A stretch of DNA of 9,742 bases from Alphaproteobacteria bacterium (GCA_013298245.1 JAAFHD010000110.1:1-9742); one strand, 5' to 3'; numbered from the stretch's first letter, positions 1 to 7,155 are shown. Made by a program: numbers and translations. Notes: a model not told the origin generated them from the sequence alone.

Positions 1-53
1 GGGGCCGCCGCGAGCACGCCAAACAGGGCGGCAATCATCATGGGACGCATCAT
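1..53 (-). CDS. Partial CDS, N-terminus of an unidentified exported protein
   Basis: This is the start of a minus-strand gene whose remainder lies beyond the left window edge. Reading down from an ATG at 53-51 gives 17 codons beginning MMRPMMIAALFGVLAAA, with no stop. That is a short positively charged start followed by a hydrophobic Ala/Leu/Val stretch, as in the n- and h-regions of a Sec signal peptide or a lipoprotein signal. A strong Shine-Dalgarno GGAGG sits 4 nt upstream of the first ATG and 7 nt upstream of the adjacent second ATG (50-48), so either may be used. The gene diverges from tspO. The mature protein is not visible, so no function can be given. Export is inferred from the N-terminus only. 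Confidence 0.6.
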   Translation of the reverse strand, partial: MMRPMMIAALFGVLAAA

Positions 54-57
54 ACTT

Positions 58-62
58 CCTCC
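58..62 (-). promoter_or_regulatory. Ribosome binding site of the left-edge minus-strand gene
   Basis: CCTCC on the plus strand reads GGAGG on the minus strand, a perfect anti-16S core. It lies 4 nt before the ATG at 53 and 7 nt before the ATG at 50. It is the main reason for believing that a gene starts here even though only 17 codons are visible. The spacing slightly favours the second ATG. Confidence 0.6.
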
Positions 63-83
63 GAAACGGTCAAACGTCACTGG

Positions 84-112
84 TGTATTTATGTCGCACG
101 CCTTTGCGTCAA
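84..112 (-). promoter_or_regulatory. Candidate sigma70-type promoter for the left-edge minus-strand gene
   Basis: On the minus strand TTGACG (112-107) matches five of six bases of the -35 consensus. An AT-rich patch containing TAAATACA (91-84) lies 15-17 nt downstream in the -10 position, but it matches the -10 consensus in only about three of six bases. The site lies in the short divergent gap, about 30 nt before the minus-strand start codons. It is a sequence match only. Confidence 0.3.
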
Positions 113-132
113 GCCTGTGGCATGAAGGGATC

Positions 133-621
133 ATGCCAAGCTGGATTCCCACCCGACCAGATGTCTGGATCGCGGCCCTCATCACCCTGTTGGTCGCCGC
201 CGCGGGCGGTGCGCTGACCAATATCGGGCCGTGGTATTTCGCGCTGCGCAAACCCAGCTGGCAGCCGCCCAATTGGCTGTTCGGCCCGGCCTGGACCTTC
301 ATCTTCACGCTGACGGCGATTGCCGGCGTGTTGGCCTGGCGGGGCGCGACCTCATCGGCCGACCGGACACTGGTGCTGGGCGCCTTCGCGCTGAATGCGG
401 TGCTGAACATCGCCTGGTCGGCGCTGTTCTTCTATCTGCGCCGGCCGGATTGGGCGTTGATCGAGGTGGTGCCGCTGTGGCTCTCGGTCGCGTCCCTGAT
501 CTGGGTCTGCGCGCGATACAGCGATGTGGGGCCGTGGCTGTTGATCCCCTATCTGGCCTGGGTGGCCTTCGCGGCCTTCCTGAACCTGACGATCGTGCGG
601 CTGAACGCGCCCTTCGCATGA
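133..621 (+). CDS. tspO: TspO/MBR family tryptophan-rich membrane protein
   Basis: TspO (translocator protein/peripheral benzodiazepine receptor family) is a five-helix integral membrane protein that binds porphyrins. In alphaproteobacteria such as Rhodobacter it is tied to tetrapyrrole-dependent regulation. From this start the protein has 162 residues, the usual family length. Family signatures are visible: PSWQPPNWLFGPAW at 41-54, LNIAWSALFF at 91-100 and IPYLAWVAFAAFLN at 138-151. It is rich in Trp and Pro within hydrophobic helices. The ATG at 133 was chosen because it gives the family length and is preceded by GAAGGGA at 124-130. In-frame ATGs at 91 and 40 lack a good ribosome site, and the one at 40 would overlap the divergent gene. 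The stop overlaps the start of the next gene. The family call is secure, the exact start less so, and the ligand and role here are inferred. Confidence 0.92.
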   Translation: MPSWIPTRPDVWIAALITLLVAAAGGALTNIGPWYFALRKPSWQPPNWLFGPAWTFIFTLTAIAGVLAWRGATSSADRTLVLGAFALNAVLNIAWSALFFYLRRPDWALIEVVPLWLSVASLIWVCARYSDVGPWLLIPYLAWVAFAAFLNLTIVRLNAPFA

Positions 622-878
622 CCTGGCTGGCCGATCTGGTGCTGGCCTGCCTGGTGGTCGAGGGAGCGGTGCTGCTGTGGCTGTGGCGCGCGCGTGGACG
701 GGGTGTGGCGCCGGGGCCGCTGCTGGCTTTCCTCGGCGCCGGTGCGGCCTTGGCGCTGGCGTTGCGCGCGGCGCTGGCGGGTGCGGCCTGGCATTGGGTG
801 GCGCTATGGCTGGCGGTGGCGGGGGTGGCGCATCTGGGGTGGCTCGCACTCTCTTGGCGGCGGCGCGGCGGCGCGTGA
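618..878 (+). CDS. Small three-helix membrane protein, translationally coupled to tspO
   Basis: I do not recognise a named family. The 86-residue product has three hydrophobic segments at about residues 4-23, 34-57 and 58-80. The basic stretches RARGR (24-28) and RRR (81-83) follow helices 1 and 3, which predicts an N-out/C-in topology under the positive-inside rule. The start is the ATG at 618, which shares ATGA with the tspO stop (619-621). Such an overlap is typical of translational coupling and is the best reason to accept this start, because no clear Shine-Dalgarno is present. The M20 peptidase gene follows 24 nt after the stop, so the three genes probably form one operon. A role alongside TspO in the membrane is possible but is inferred from position only. 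Confidence 0.7.
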   Translation: MTWLADLVLACLVVEGAVLLWLWRARGRGVAPGPLLAFLGAGAALALALRAALAGAAWHWVALWLAVAGVAHLGWLALSWRRRGGA

Positions 879-902
879 GACTGGCGGGGAAGGAGACCCC
901 GC

Positions 903-2075
903 ATGAGCATCGACCGCATCACCGCCTGGCTGGCGGAACAGCAGCCCAACATGATCGCCGAGCTTGCCCGCATGGTGAACACCGATGGCGGCAGCTACGA
1001 CAAGGCGGGCGTCGATGCGGTGGGCGCGCAGATCCGCGGCTTTTTCGAAAGCCATGGCATTCCGGTGGAGGCCGTGCATGGCGAGAAGCATGGCGATTGC
1101 CTGCGCGCCTTCGTGGGTGGCGATGCGGCGCCGGCGGGCAATGCCCCGCGCAACATCGTGCTGATGGGCCACCGGGATACTGTGTTCCCGAAGGGCGAGC
1201 CGGAGCGGCGGCCGTTCCGCATCGAGGGCGGGCGGGCCTATGGGCCGGGCGTGTCGGACATGAAGTCGGGGCTGGTGATGAACATGTTTGTGCTGGCCGC
1301 CTTCCATAAGTTTGGCGCGGCACCCGGGCCGATGGTGGGGCTGTTCACGGGCGATGAGGAGATTGGATCGCCGGAGGGCCGGCCGGTGATCGAGCGGGAG
1401 GCGCGGGGCGCGCGCGTGGTGTTCAATTCCGAGCCGGGGCGGGCCACCGGCAATGTGGTGACGGGGCGCAAGGGCGGGGTGTTTTCCGTGTTCGACATTG
1501 TCGGCAAGGCGTCGCATTCGGGCGGGAATTTCCAGGCCGGCATCAGTGCGATTGGGGAATTGGCGGCGAAGATCACGGCCATTCACGCGCTGACCGATCT
1601 GGAGCGTGGCATCACGCTGAATGTGGGCCTGGTCTCGGGCGGGCAGTCGGTGAACACGGTGGCACCCTGGGCGCAGGGGCAGATCGATCTGCGCTATGTC
1701 GCACCCGCAGATCGCGATGAGATCATGGGGAAAATCCAGGCGATCATTGACCGCAGCTACGTGCCCGGCACGAAATCCACGCTGACCATCAAGGGCGAAT
1801 TCCTGCCGCTGACGCAGTCGCCGGCGGCGGCCAGGCTGTTCGCGCATTACCAGGGGGCGGCGGCGGAATCGGGGCTGACGGTGGAGGGCGAATTTTCCGG
1901 CGGCTGCGCGGATTCGGGCTTCACGGCGGCGATGGGCGCGCCGACCATTTGTTCGGTGGGGCCTGTCGGTGGGTTGGCGCATAGCCCGGAGGAATATCTG
2001 GACGTGGCGAGCTTCGTGCCGCGGGCGCAGGCGATGGCAAGGGCGATCGCGGGGCTGGAGGCAGCAGGGCTGTAA
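903..2075 (+). CDS. M20 family metallopeptidase, carboxypeptidase G2-like
   Basis: This is a probable cytoplasmic di-zinc amidohydrolase of the M20 family (carboxypeptidase G2, ArgE and DapE group) that hydrolyses C-terminal or N-acyl amide bonds. All expected active-site residues are visible in the 390-residue product: His90 and catalytic Asp92 in MGHRDTVFP, bridging Asp119 in GPGVSDMKSG, general base Glu152 and ligand Glu153 in GDEEIGSP, Glu177 in NSEPGR, and His360 in GGLAHSPEEY. His205 in GKASHSGG marks the lid/dimerisation domain, roughly 185-300. The MGHxDTVFP form and overall length fit the glutamate carboxypeptidase branch better than ArgE or DapE. No signal peptide is seen. The start is well supported by AGGAG at 891-895, 7 nt upstream. 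It is the last gene of the likely tspO operon. The natural substrate cannot be told from the sequence; folate-type, N-acyl-amino-acid and peptide substrates are all possible. Confidence 0.93.
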   Translation: MSIDRITAWLAEQQPNMIAELARMVNTDGGSYDKAGVDAVGAQIRGFFESHGIPVEAVHGEKHGDCLRAFVGGDAAPAGNAPRNIVLMGHRDTVFPKGEPERRPFRIEGGRAYGPGVSDMKSGLVMNMFVLAAFHKFGAAPGPMVGLFTGDEEIGSPEGRPVIEREARGARVVFNSEPGRATGNVVTGRKGGVFSVFDIVGKASHSGGNFQAGISAIGELAAKITAIHALTDLERGITLNVGLVSGGQSVNTVAPWAQGQIDLRYVAPADRDEIMGKIQAIIDRSYVPGTKSTLTIKGEFLPLTQSPAAARLFAHYQGAAAESGLTVEGEFSGGCADSGFTAAMGAPTICSVGPVGGLAHSPEEYLDVASFVPRAQAMARAIAGLEAAGL

Positions 2076-2161
2076 TCGCGCGCCATCGCTGTTTGGGGGA
2101 TGCGCTCTGGACGATCACAAAGCACTGTTTCACCATTCCTTGAAATCTTGGAGCGATCACG

Positions 2162-5100
2162 ATGGCCACACTCGCCGGCACCGCAGGCAATGATACGATC
2201 CTTCCCTCCGGCGTCTCGGGTGGTGTGACTGGTGGGCTGCCTGGCGCTTCGGATGACACGATCATCGGCAGCGGCGGCAGCGACAACATCGATGGCGGTG
2301 GCGGCACGAACCGGCTGGACTACAGCGCCTTCACCGATCCGCTGACCGCGATCTTCACGACCGCCACCAGCGGCACCGTCACCAAGACCAGCGGCACCGA
2401 CACCTTCGCCAATGTCACGCGCATCCTGGGCGGTAGTGGCGCGGATGTGCTGACCGGCTCCTCCGCGACCGGAACCTTGGCGATGTTCCTGCGCGGCAAC
2501 CAGGGCAATGACACGATCGATGGCGCGTCGTCGCGCAGCGTGATGGCGGATTATTCCAACAGCCCCGGCGCGATCACCGTCAACCTCGCTGCGATCAACG
2601 CCAATAGCGGCACGGCGTCGGATGGCTGGGGTGGGACGGATACGCTGAACAATGTGCGCCGCCTTGCGCTGTCGGCGCACAATGACACGGTGACCGGGGC
2701 AGGCTTTGGCGAGCAATACTGGTTCTTCTCCTCCAACGGTTCGCATGTGGTCGATGGCGCCGGATCGTCGGATCGCGGCAATGAGCTGCGCTATGCCATC
2801 AGTTCGGCGGTGCTGATCGATCTCGGCACGGATACGGTGGCCGGTGGCGGGTTTACCGGCACCGTCACCAAGACGGCCAACGGCCTGGTCGATACCGTGA
2901 CCCGTTTCACCCGCGCGGTGTCGGGCGGCGGCGCGGACACGCTGCTGGGCACCACCGGCGATGACGTGATGGAAGGCGAGGCCGGCAGCGACGTGATCCA
3001 TGGTCGCTCCGGCTTTGACTTCGCAGGCTTCTCCAGCTTCGGTTTCAGCGCGGCACCCATGGCCGGCACGGTCGCGGACCTGACCGCGGGCACCGCCACC
3101 GATGGCTGGGGCGGCACCGACACACTGATCGAGATCGAGGGCCTCTTCGGCGGGACCTTGGGCGATGACTTTCGCGGGCGCAGTGACATGGGCTTCTGGC
3201 AGCGCTCGCTGCTGCAGGGGCAGGGTGGGGCGGATACGCTGCGCGGCGGCACCGCAGGCTTCACCGCCGCCGACTACAACAATGACACCGTGGGCGTGAC
3301 GGTGAACCTGGCCACCAACAGCGCGACCGATGGCTCGGCCGCCAATGATTCGCTGGTCGGCATCAATGCCGTGCGTGGCAGCAGTTCCAACGACATCATC
3401 ACCGGCAGCGCCGGCGATGACTGGCTGACCGGTGGTTCGGGCAATGACAGCATGGATGGCGGCAATGGCGCCGACCGGCTGGTCGGCGATGCCGGCAACG
3501 ACACGCTGCTGGGTGGCGGCGGCGATGACAGCATCACCGGCGGCGACGGCGCGGACAGCCTGACCGGCGGCACGGGTGCTGACCGTTTCGTCGTGACCTT
3601 GCAGGTCACGCCAGGCCAGCAATCGCCCCGCAGTGCGACCGACATCATCGCGGATTTCTCGGTGGCCGATGGCGATAATCTACGCATCGGCACAGCGACC
3701 GATGTGACGGTGCGGCAGCTGCTGTATGCGGGCGTGGTGCCCGGCACATTCGCCGCATTGTCCTCCGACATCACGCTGCCCGCCTTCACCCAGCCCGCGC
3801 TCTACACCGCGACACCTGTCTATTGGGTGGCGCATACCAGCCTGGGTGGCTGGTTCGTCGTTGATGAGGACCGCAACGGCACGCTGGCCGCGACCGAGAC
3901 CGCCATCCGAATCGCCAGCGCCATCGCCGATCCGGCGCAGGTGCTGCTGGGCGGTGCTTCGGTCATCACCCAGGCGGGCGACAACAGCGCGAATGCCATC
4001 TTCATCACGCCGGGCGTGGTGGGCACCGCACTCGGCCTGGATGGCAATGACACGATCTATGGCGGCGGCGGTGCCGACCTGATGATCGGCGGCACTGGCA
4101 ACGACACCTATGTGCTGCGCAACTTCGCAGCCGGCGTGCGGGAGCTGGACGCGGAGGGCTATGACGTCCTGTGGACCGATGCCTCCGATGTGTTGATGAC
4201 CGCCAATATCGAGGAAGGCCGCCTGTTCGGCGCGGCCACGCGGTTGAATGGTGCTTCCACCGGCGAAGCGCTGGTCGCCAACCAATCCGCCGCCAGCCAG
4301 CTCTACGGCAATGGTGGCAATGACGAGCTGTGGGGCAGCACCAACGCGGATGTGCTGGATGGCGGTGATGGCGATGACATTCTGCGCAGCCAGGGTGGTG
4401 CTGACACGCTGATCGGCGGCATCGGCAACGACAATGCGGTGGTGCAGTCGCCGTTGGCGACCTACATCGAATACATCAATGGCGGCATCGACACGGTGTG
4501 GGTTGCGTTCGGCGGCTGGGTCATGGGCCCGAATATCGAGATCGCGCGCTTGGCCGCGACCGGCGCCACCCAGCTGACCGGATCTGTAACCGCCGAGAAC
4601 CTGGTGGCGAACCAGGCCGAAGCCAGCCTGCTGAACGGCATGGGCGGCAATGACGTGCTGTGGGGCAGCGCGCTGGCGGACACGCTGAATGGCGGCAATG
4701 GCGATGACATCATGCGCGGCCAGGGCGGCAATGACGTGATGACCGGCGGCATCGGCAATGACCAGTATGTGGTCTTCGCCTCCGGCGCCACCGTCACCGA
4801 GGTGGGCGGTGAGGGCTATGACATCGTGTATTTCACCGGCGCGGGCAGCTTCGCGCTGGGCAACAGCATCGAGGAAGCGCGGCTGTCGGGTGCGGCCACC
4901 GGCTTCACCTTCGCCGGCAACCAGCTGACCAACATGCTGATGGTGGGCAACAGCAGCGGCCTGGCCAGCAGCATCCAGGGCGGGTTTGGCGCCGACACCA
5001 TCTTCGGCACGGCGGCCAATGACACGCTGAACGGCGGCGCGGGCAATGACCTGCTCTACACCGGCGGCGGGGCGGACCGGCTGGTCTATGACAGTGTCGG

Positions 5101-5290
5101 CTTCGGCTTCGACCAGGTGGCGAATCAGGGCGGTTCTGTGGTGATCAACTTCACCGCCGGCAGCGGCATCACCTCCATGGCGCAGGTCAACCTGAACGCG
5201 GCCGGCGGCAACACCCAGGTAACGACGGCGCAGGGCAGCATCCTGGTCTTCGGCGCGACACTCACGGCGGGCGATTTCATCTTCGGATGA
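2162..5290 (+). CDS. RTX1: mosaic calcium-binding RTX protein with internal EF-hand loop
   Basis: A 1042-residue repeat protein, probably exported by a type I system and folded by Ca2+ outside the cell. Residues 1-400 hold five copies of a roughly 50-residue linker module (about 51-100, 127-180, 208-264, 286-340, 370-416) with a core like VNLATxxATDGxxxxDxL. Eight consecutive GGxGxDxLx nonapeptides fill 406-477. Residues 478-605 form a non-repeat domain with DIIADFSVADGDNLRIG, resembling RTX/serralysin C-terminal domains, and an EF-hand loop DEDRNGTLAATE at 568-579. Further RTX clusters lie at 625-651, 716-760, 826-870 and 940-975, linked by NIEE/ENLVANQ segments. The protein ends GDFIFG, a type I secretion-like tail. 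It has no cysteine, only two lysines, no signal peptide and no HExxH or other catalytic motif. The start has GGAG at 2150-2153, 8 nt upstream. An adhesive, matrix or surface-layer role is possible but not shown. Confidence 0.9.
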   Translation: MATLAGTAGNDTILPSGVSGGVTGGLPGASDDTIIGSGGSDNIDGGGGTNRLDYSAFTDPLTAIFTTATSGTVTKTSGTDTFANVTRILGGSGADVLTGSSATGTLAMFLRGNQGNDTIDGASSRSVMADYSNSPGAITVNLAAINANSGTASDGWGGTDTLNNVRRLALSAHNDTVTGAGFGEQYWFFSSNGSHVVDGAGSSDRGNELRYAISSAVLIDLGTDTVAGGGFTGTVTKTANGLVDTVTRFTRAVSGGGADTLLGTTGDDVMEGEAGSDVIHGRSGFDFAGFSSFGFSAAPMAGTVADLTAGTATDGWGGTDTLIEIEGLFGGTLGDDFRGRSDMGFWQRSLLQGQGGADTLRGGTAGFTAADYNNDTVGVTVNLATNSATDGSAANDSLVGINAVRGSSSNDIITGSAGDDWLTGGSGNDSMDGGNGADRLVGDAGNDTLLGGGGDDSITGGDGADSLTGGTGADRFVVTLQVTPGQQSPRSATDIIADFSVADGDNLRIGTATDVTVRQLLYAGVVPGTFAALSSDITLPAFTQPALYTATPVYWVAHTSLGGWFVVDEDRNGTLAATETAIRIASAIADPAQVLLGGASVITQAGDNSANAIFITPGVVGTALGLDGNDTIYGGGGADLMIGGTGNDTYVLRNFAAGVRELDAEGYDVLWTDASDVLMTANIEEGRLFGAATRLNGASTGEALVANQSAASQLYGNGGNDELWGSTNADVLDGGDGDDILRSQGGADTLIGGIGNDNAVVQSPLATYIEYINGGIDTVWVAFGGWVMGPNIEIARLAATGATQLTGSVTAENLVANQAEASLLNGMGGNDVLWGSALADTLNGGNGDDIMRGQGGNDVMTGGIGNDQYVVFASGATVTEVGGEGYDIVYFTGAGSFALGNSIEEARLSGAATGFTFAGNQLTNMLMVGNSSGLASSIQGGFGADTIFGTAANDTLNGGAGNDLLYTGGGADRLVYDSVGFGFDQVANQGGSVVINFTAGSGITSMAQVNLNAAGGNTQVTTAQGSILVFGATLTAGDFIFG
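3377..3592 (+). repeat. RTX1 main nonapeptide block, 8 x 27 bp
   Basis: Eight in-register nine-residue units (residues 406-477) run from GSSSNDIIT to GGTGADRFV. Asp at position 6 is kept in every unit and a hydrophobic residue at position 8 in most. These are the Ca2+-binding turns of a parallel beta-roll. Units are similar but not identical at the DNA level. Confidence 0.9.
4307..4978 (+). repeat. RTX1 large tandem repeat, two units of about 330 bp
   Basis: Residues 716-825 and 826-939 are two copies of a unit of about 110 residues. Each opens with a five-nonapeptide cluster starting GNGGNDELW or GMGGNDVLW. Each continues through GGIGND, a beta-rich stretch with GGxD/GGEGYD, and an IE-x-A-R-L segment ending near an AxxLxG-type sequence. 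A shorter version of about 91 residues precedes them (625-715) and a partial cluster follows (940-975). The DNA of the two cluster openings is clearly similar, with scattered substitutions, which indicates internal duplication of some age. Confidence 0.8.
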
Positions 5291-5315
5291 CGCGCCCGCG
5301 CCGCCGCGCTATATA
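5287..5315 (+). promoter_or_regulatory. Candidate sigma70-type promoter for RTX2
   Basis: ATGACG at 5287-5292 (four of six -35 consensus bases) overlaps the RTX1 stop codon. Exactly 17 nt later comes TATATA at 5310-5315 (four of six -10 bases), the only AT-rich patch in an otherwise very GC-rich gap. A transcript would start near 5322, giving a leader of about 40 nt. This would allow RTX2 to be transcribed apart from RTX1. It is a sequence match only, and the embedded CTATATAG palindrome could instead be a binding site. Confidence 0.4.
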
Positions 5316-5361
5316 GCCGCAACCGGCCCCCCCACCGGCACCAGCCACTTGGGGGAAAGCC

Positions 5362-7155
5362 ATGCCCGTCATCACCGGAACCCACGCCGACGACACGCTG
5401 TTCGGCACAGTGGGCGATGACACGCTGATCGGCCTGTCCAACTATGATTGGCTGGTCGCTTCCACCGGCAATGACAGCCTCGATGGCGGCACCGAGATCG
5501 ACCTGGTGCTGTATGACAACATTGCCGGCAGCGTGGTCGCGGATCTGGGCGCGGGCCGCGCCACCAAATCAATCGGCGGCGTCGATACCCTCACCGGCCT
5601 TGAAAACATCCACGGCACTGCGGGCGCCGACCGGCTGACGCTGGCCTCCGTCGGCGGCTACGCCATGGGCCGCGCCGGCGCCGATACGCTGACCGGTGCG
5701 GCTGGGCGCGACCAGTTCCTCCCCGGCAGCGGTGCCGACATCATCGACGGCCGCGACAATTACGACTGGATCGACTTCCAGGATGACGGCTTCGACACGC
5801 TGGGTGTGGGCGCCTTCGCGATCAGCCTGAACGTCACCACCGGCATCGTCACCGACAACTGGGGCAGCACCGACAGCTTCTCCAACATCGAGGAATTCCG
5901 CGGCACCGCGCGCGCCGACACCATGCTGGCCGGCGGCGCACTCGGCGACCTGTTCATCCGCTTCATCGGCCGTGCGGGGGCTGATACGATGAACGGCGCG
6001 GGCAACCTGAATGTCGAGGCCTCCTACCAGGCGGATGTGGGCGCGATCGTCGTGGACCTGGCCGCCGGCACCGCGCGCGATGGCACCGGCGACACCGACC
6101 GGCTGATCGATATCCGCCGCGTGCAGGGCACCGATTTCGCCGACACGATCCTGGGCGACAGCGTCACCAACATCCTGTCAGGCGGCGGCGCGGCCGACCT
6201 GGTCGCGGGTGCCGCCGGCACCGACACGCTGCGCGGCGCCGATGGCGATGACACGCTGCTCGGCCAGGATGACGCCGACTGGCTGAACGGCGATGCCGGC
6301 CATGACCGCGCCGAGGGCGGGGCCGCTAACGACATCCTGTACGGGGAGGACGGCAACGACACCCTGTTTGGCGAAGCGGGCGACGACACGCTGATCGGCG
6401 GCAATGACGCCGACAGCCTCTATGGCCAGGACGGCGCGGATATCCTGTACGGCGAAAACGCCAATGACCTGCTGGCCGGCGGTGCCGCCGCCGACACGCT
6501 GTTCGGCCAGGGCGGCGATGACTGGCTGGCGGGCGAAACCGGCGATGACGTCGCCGTCGGCGGCGATGGCCAGGACGTGCTGCAAGGCCAGGATGGCCGC
6601 GACCAGCTCTTCGGAGAGGCCGGGCAGGACATCCTGATCGGCGGCCAGGATGGCGATACGCTGGCCGGCCAGGCGGGCGATGACAACCTGTTCGGTGAGG
6701 CCGGCACCGACCTCCTGGCCGGTGGCGATGGCCAGGACAACCTCTACGGCCAGGACGGCGATGACACGCTGAATGGCGAGGCCGGGCGCGACATCCTGCT
6801 GGGTGGCTTCGGGCAGGATACGCTGGTGGGCGGCGCGGGCGGCGACATCTTCCTGTTCCAGGCGCCGAACCAGGGCACCGACACCATCTGGGATTTCAAC
6901 CGCGCGGAGGGTGATCGCATCCACCTGGTGTCCAGCGCGTTTGCGGCGCCTGCAGGATTCCAGCTGACTGCCGGCACCGGCTTCCTGACCGGCGCGAATG
7001 TGCGGCCAGGTGCCGCGACCGCGACCTTCTACCAGGACACCAACACACAGGCGCTGTGGTTCGACCCCGATGGAACGGGCGCGGCCGGCGCGCATGTCGT
7101 GGCCTTCCTGATTGGCAACCCGACGCTGACGGCGGGCGATATCGTCTTCGCTTGA
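5362..7155 (+). CDS. RTX2: calcium-binding RTX protein, 25 nonapeptides
   Basis: A 597-residue RTX protein, a probable type I secretion substrate. Residues 1-45 begin directly with RTX-like turns (DDTLFG, GDDTLIG) and show no signal peptide. Three copies of the roughly 50-residue linker module lie at about 47-95, 136-190 and 217-266. Twenty-five uninterrupted nonapeptides occupy 274-498. The C-terminal domain (499-597) carries DTIWDF (507-512), GDRI, the loop DPDGTG (568-573) and the tail GDIVFA, all in keeping with RTX C-terminal secretion domains. It contains no cysteine and a single lysine (Lys69). The start is supported by GGGGGAAAG at 5351-5359. It is a close paralogue of RTX3 downstream, alignable without gaps from residue 16 to the end. 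No enzymatic domain is seen, so a structural or adhesive extracellular role is likelier than an enzymatic one, by inference. Confidence 0.9.
   Translation: MPVITGTHADDTLFGTVGDDTLIGLSNYDWLVASTGNDSLDGGTEIDLVLYDNIAGSVVADLGAGRATKSIGGVDTLTGLENIHGTAGADRLTLASVGGYAMGRAGADTLTGAAGRDQFLPGSGADIIDGRDNYDWIDFQDDGFDTLGVGAFAISLNVTTGIVTDNWGSTDSFSNIEEFRGTARADTMLAGGALGDLFIRFIGRAGADTMNGAGNLNVEASYQADVGAIVVDLAAGTARDGTGDTDRLIDIRRVQGTDFADTILGDSVTNILSGGGAADLVAGAAGTDTLRGADGDDTLLGQDDADWLNGDAGHDRAEGGAANDILYGEDGNDTLFGEAGDDTLIGGNDADSLYGQDGADILYGENANDLLAGGAAADTLFGQGGDDWLAGETGDDVAVGGDGQDVLQGQDGRDQLFGEAGQDILIGGQDGDTLAGQAGDDNLFGEAGTDLLAGGDGQDNLYGQDGDDTLNGEAGRDILLGGFGQDTLVGGAGGDIFLFQAPNQGTDTIWDFNRAEGDRIHLVSSAFAAPAGFQLTAGTGFLTGANVRPGAATATFYQDTNTQALWFDPDGTGAAGAHVVAFLIGNPTLTAGDIVFA
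6181..6855 (+). repeat. RTX2 nonapeptide array, 25 x 27 bp with an 81-bp higher-order period
   Basis: Twenty-five in-frame 27-bp units encode residues 274-498. Units 4-24 (6262-6828) fall into seven triplets. Residue 2 of successive nonapeptides cycles Gln, Glu, Gly, as in GQDGRDQLF then GEAGQDILI then GGQDGDTLA. The first two triplets deviate (Gln-Asp-Gly and Glu-Glu-Gly). The period is therefore 27 residues or 81 bp, three nonapeptides. Confidence 0.9.

Noticed and set aside
40..132. Longer tspO starts at ATG 40 or ATG 91
   Set aside because: They add 31 or 14 residues not typical of TspO and lack a good ribosome site. The one at 40 overlaps the divergent gene. ATG 133 gives the family length and has GAAGGGA just upstream.
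804..1982. Minus-strand open frame of 392 codons opposite the M20 peptidase
   Set aside because: The plus-strand frame has all M20 active-site residues and a strong ribosome site. The antisense product is Arg/His-rich low-complexity sequence.
2080..2105. Possible hairpin after the M20 gene (GCGC-c-ATC / GAT-GCGC)
   Set aside because: Only a 7-bp stem with a bulge and an 11-nt loop, and no T-run follows. It is too weak to call a terminator in GC-rich DNA.
1847..3622. Minus-strand open frame of 591 codons opposite the M20 peptidase end and RTX1
   Set aside because: It spans two real plus-strand genes and the gap between them. It shows no recognisable domain and follows the same antisense codon-bias pattern.
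6181..6855. Regular 27-bp repeats as a CRISPR-like array or satellite
   Set aside because: The repeats are contiguous without spacers, stay in frame and encode RTX nonapeptides with conserved Asp and Gly. They are protein-coding.
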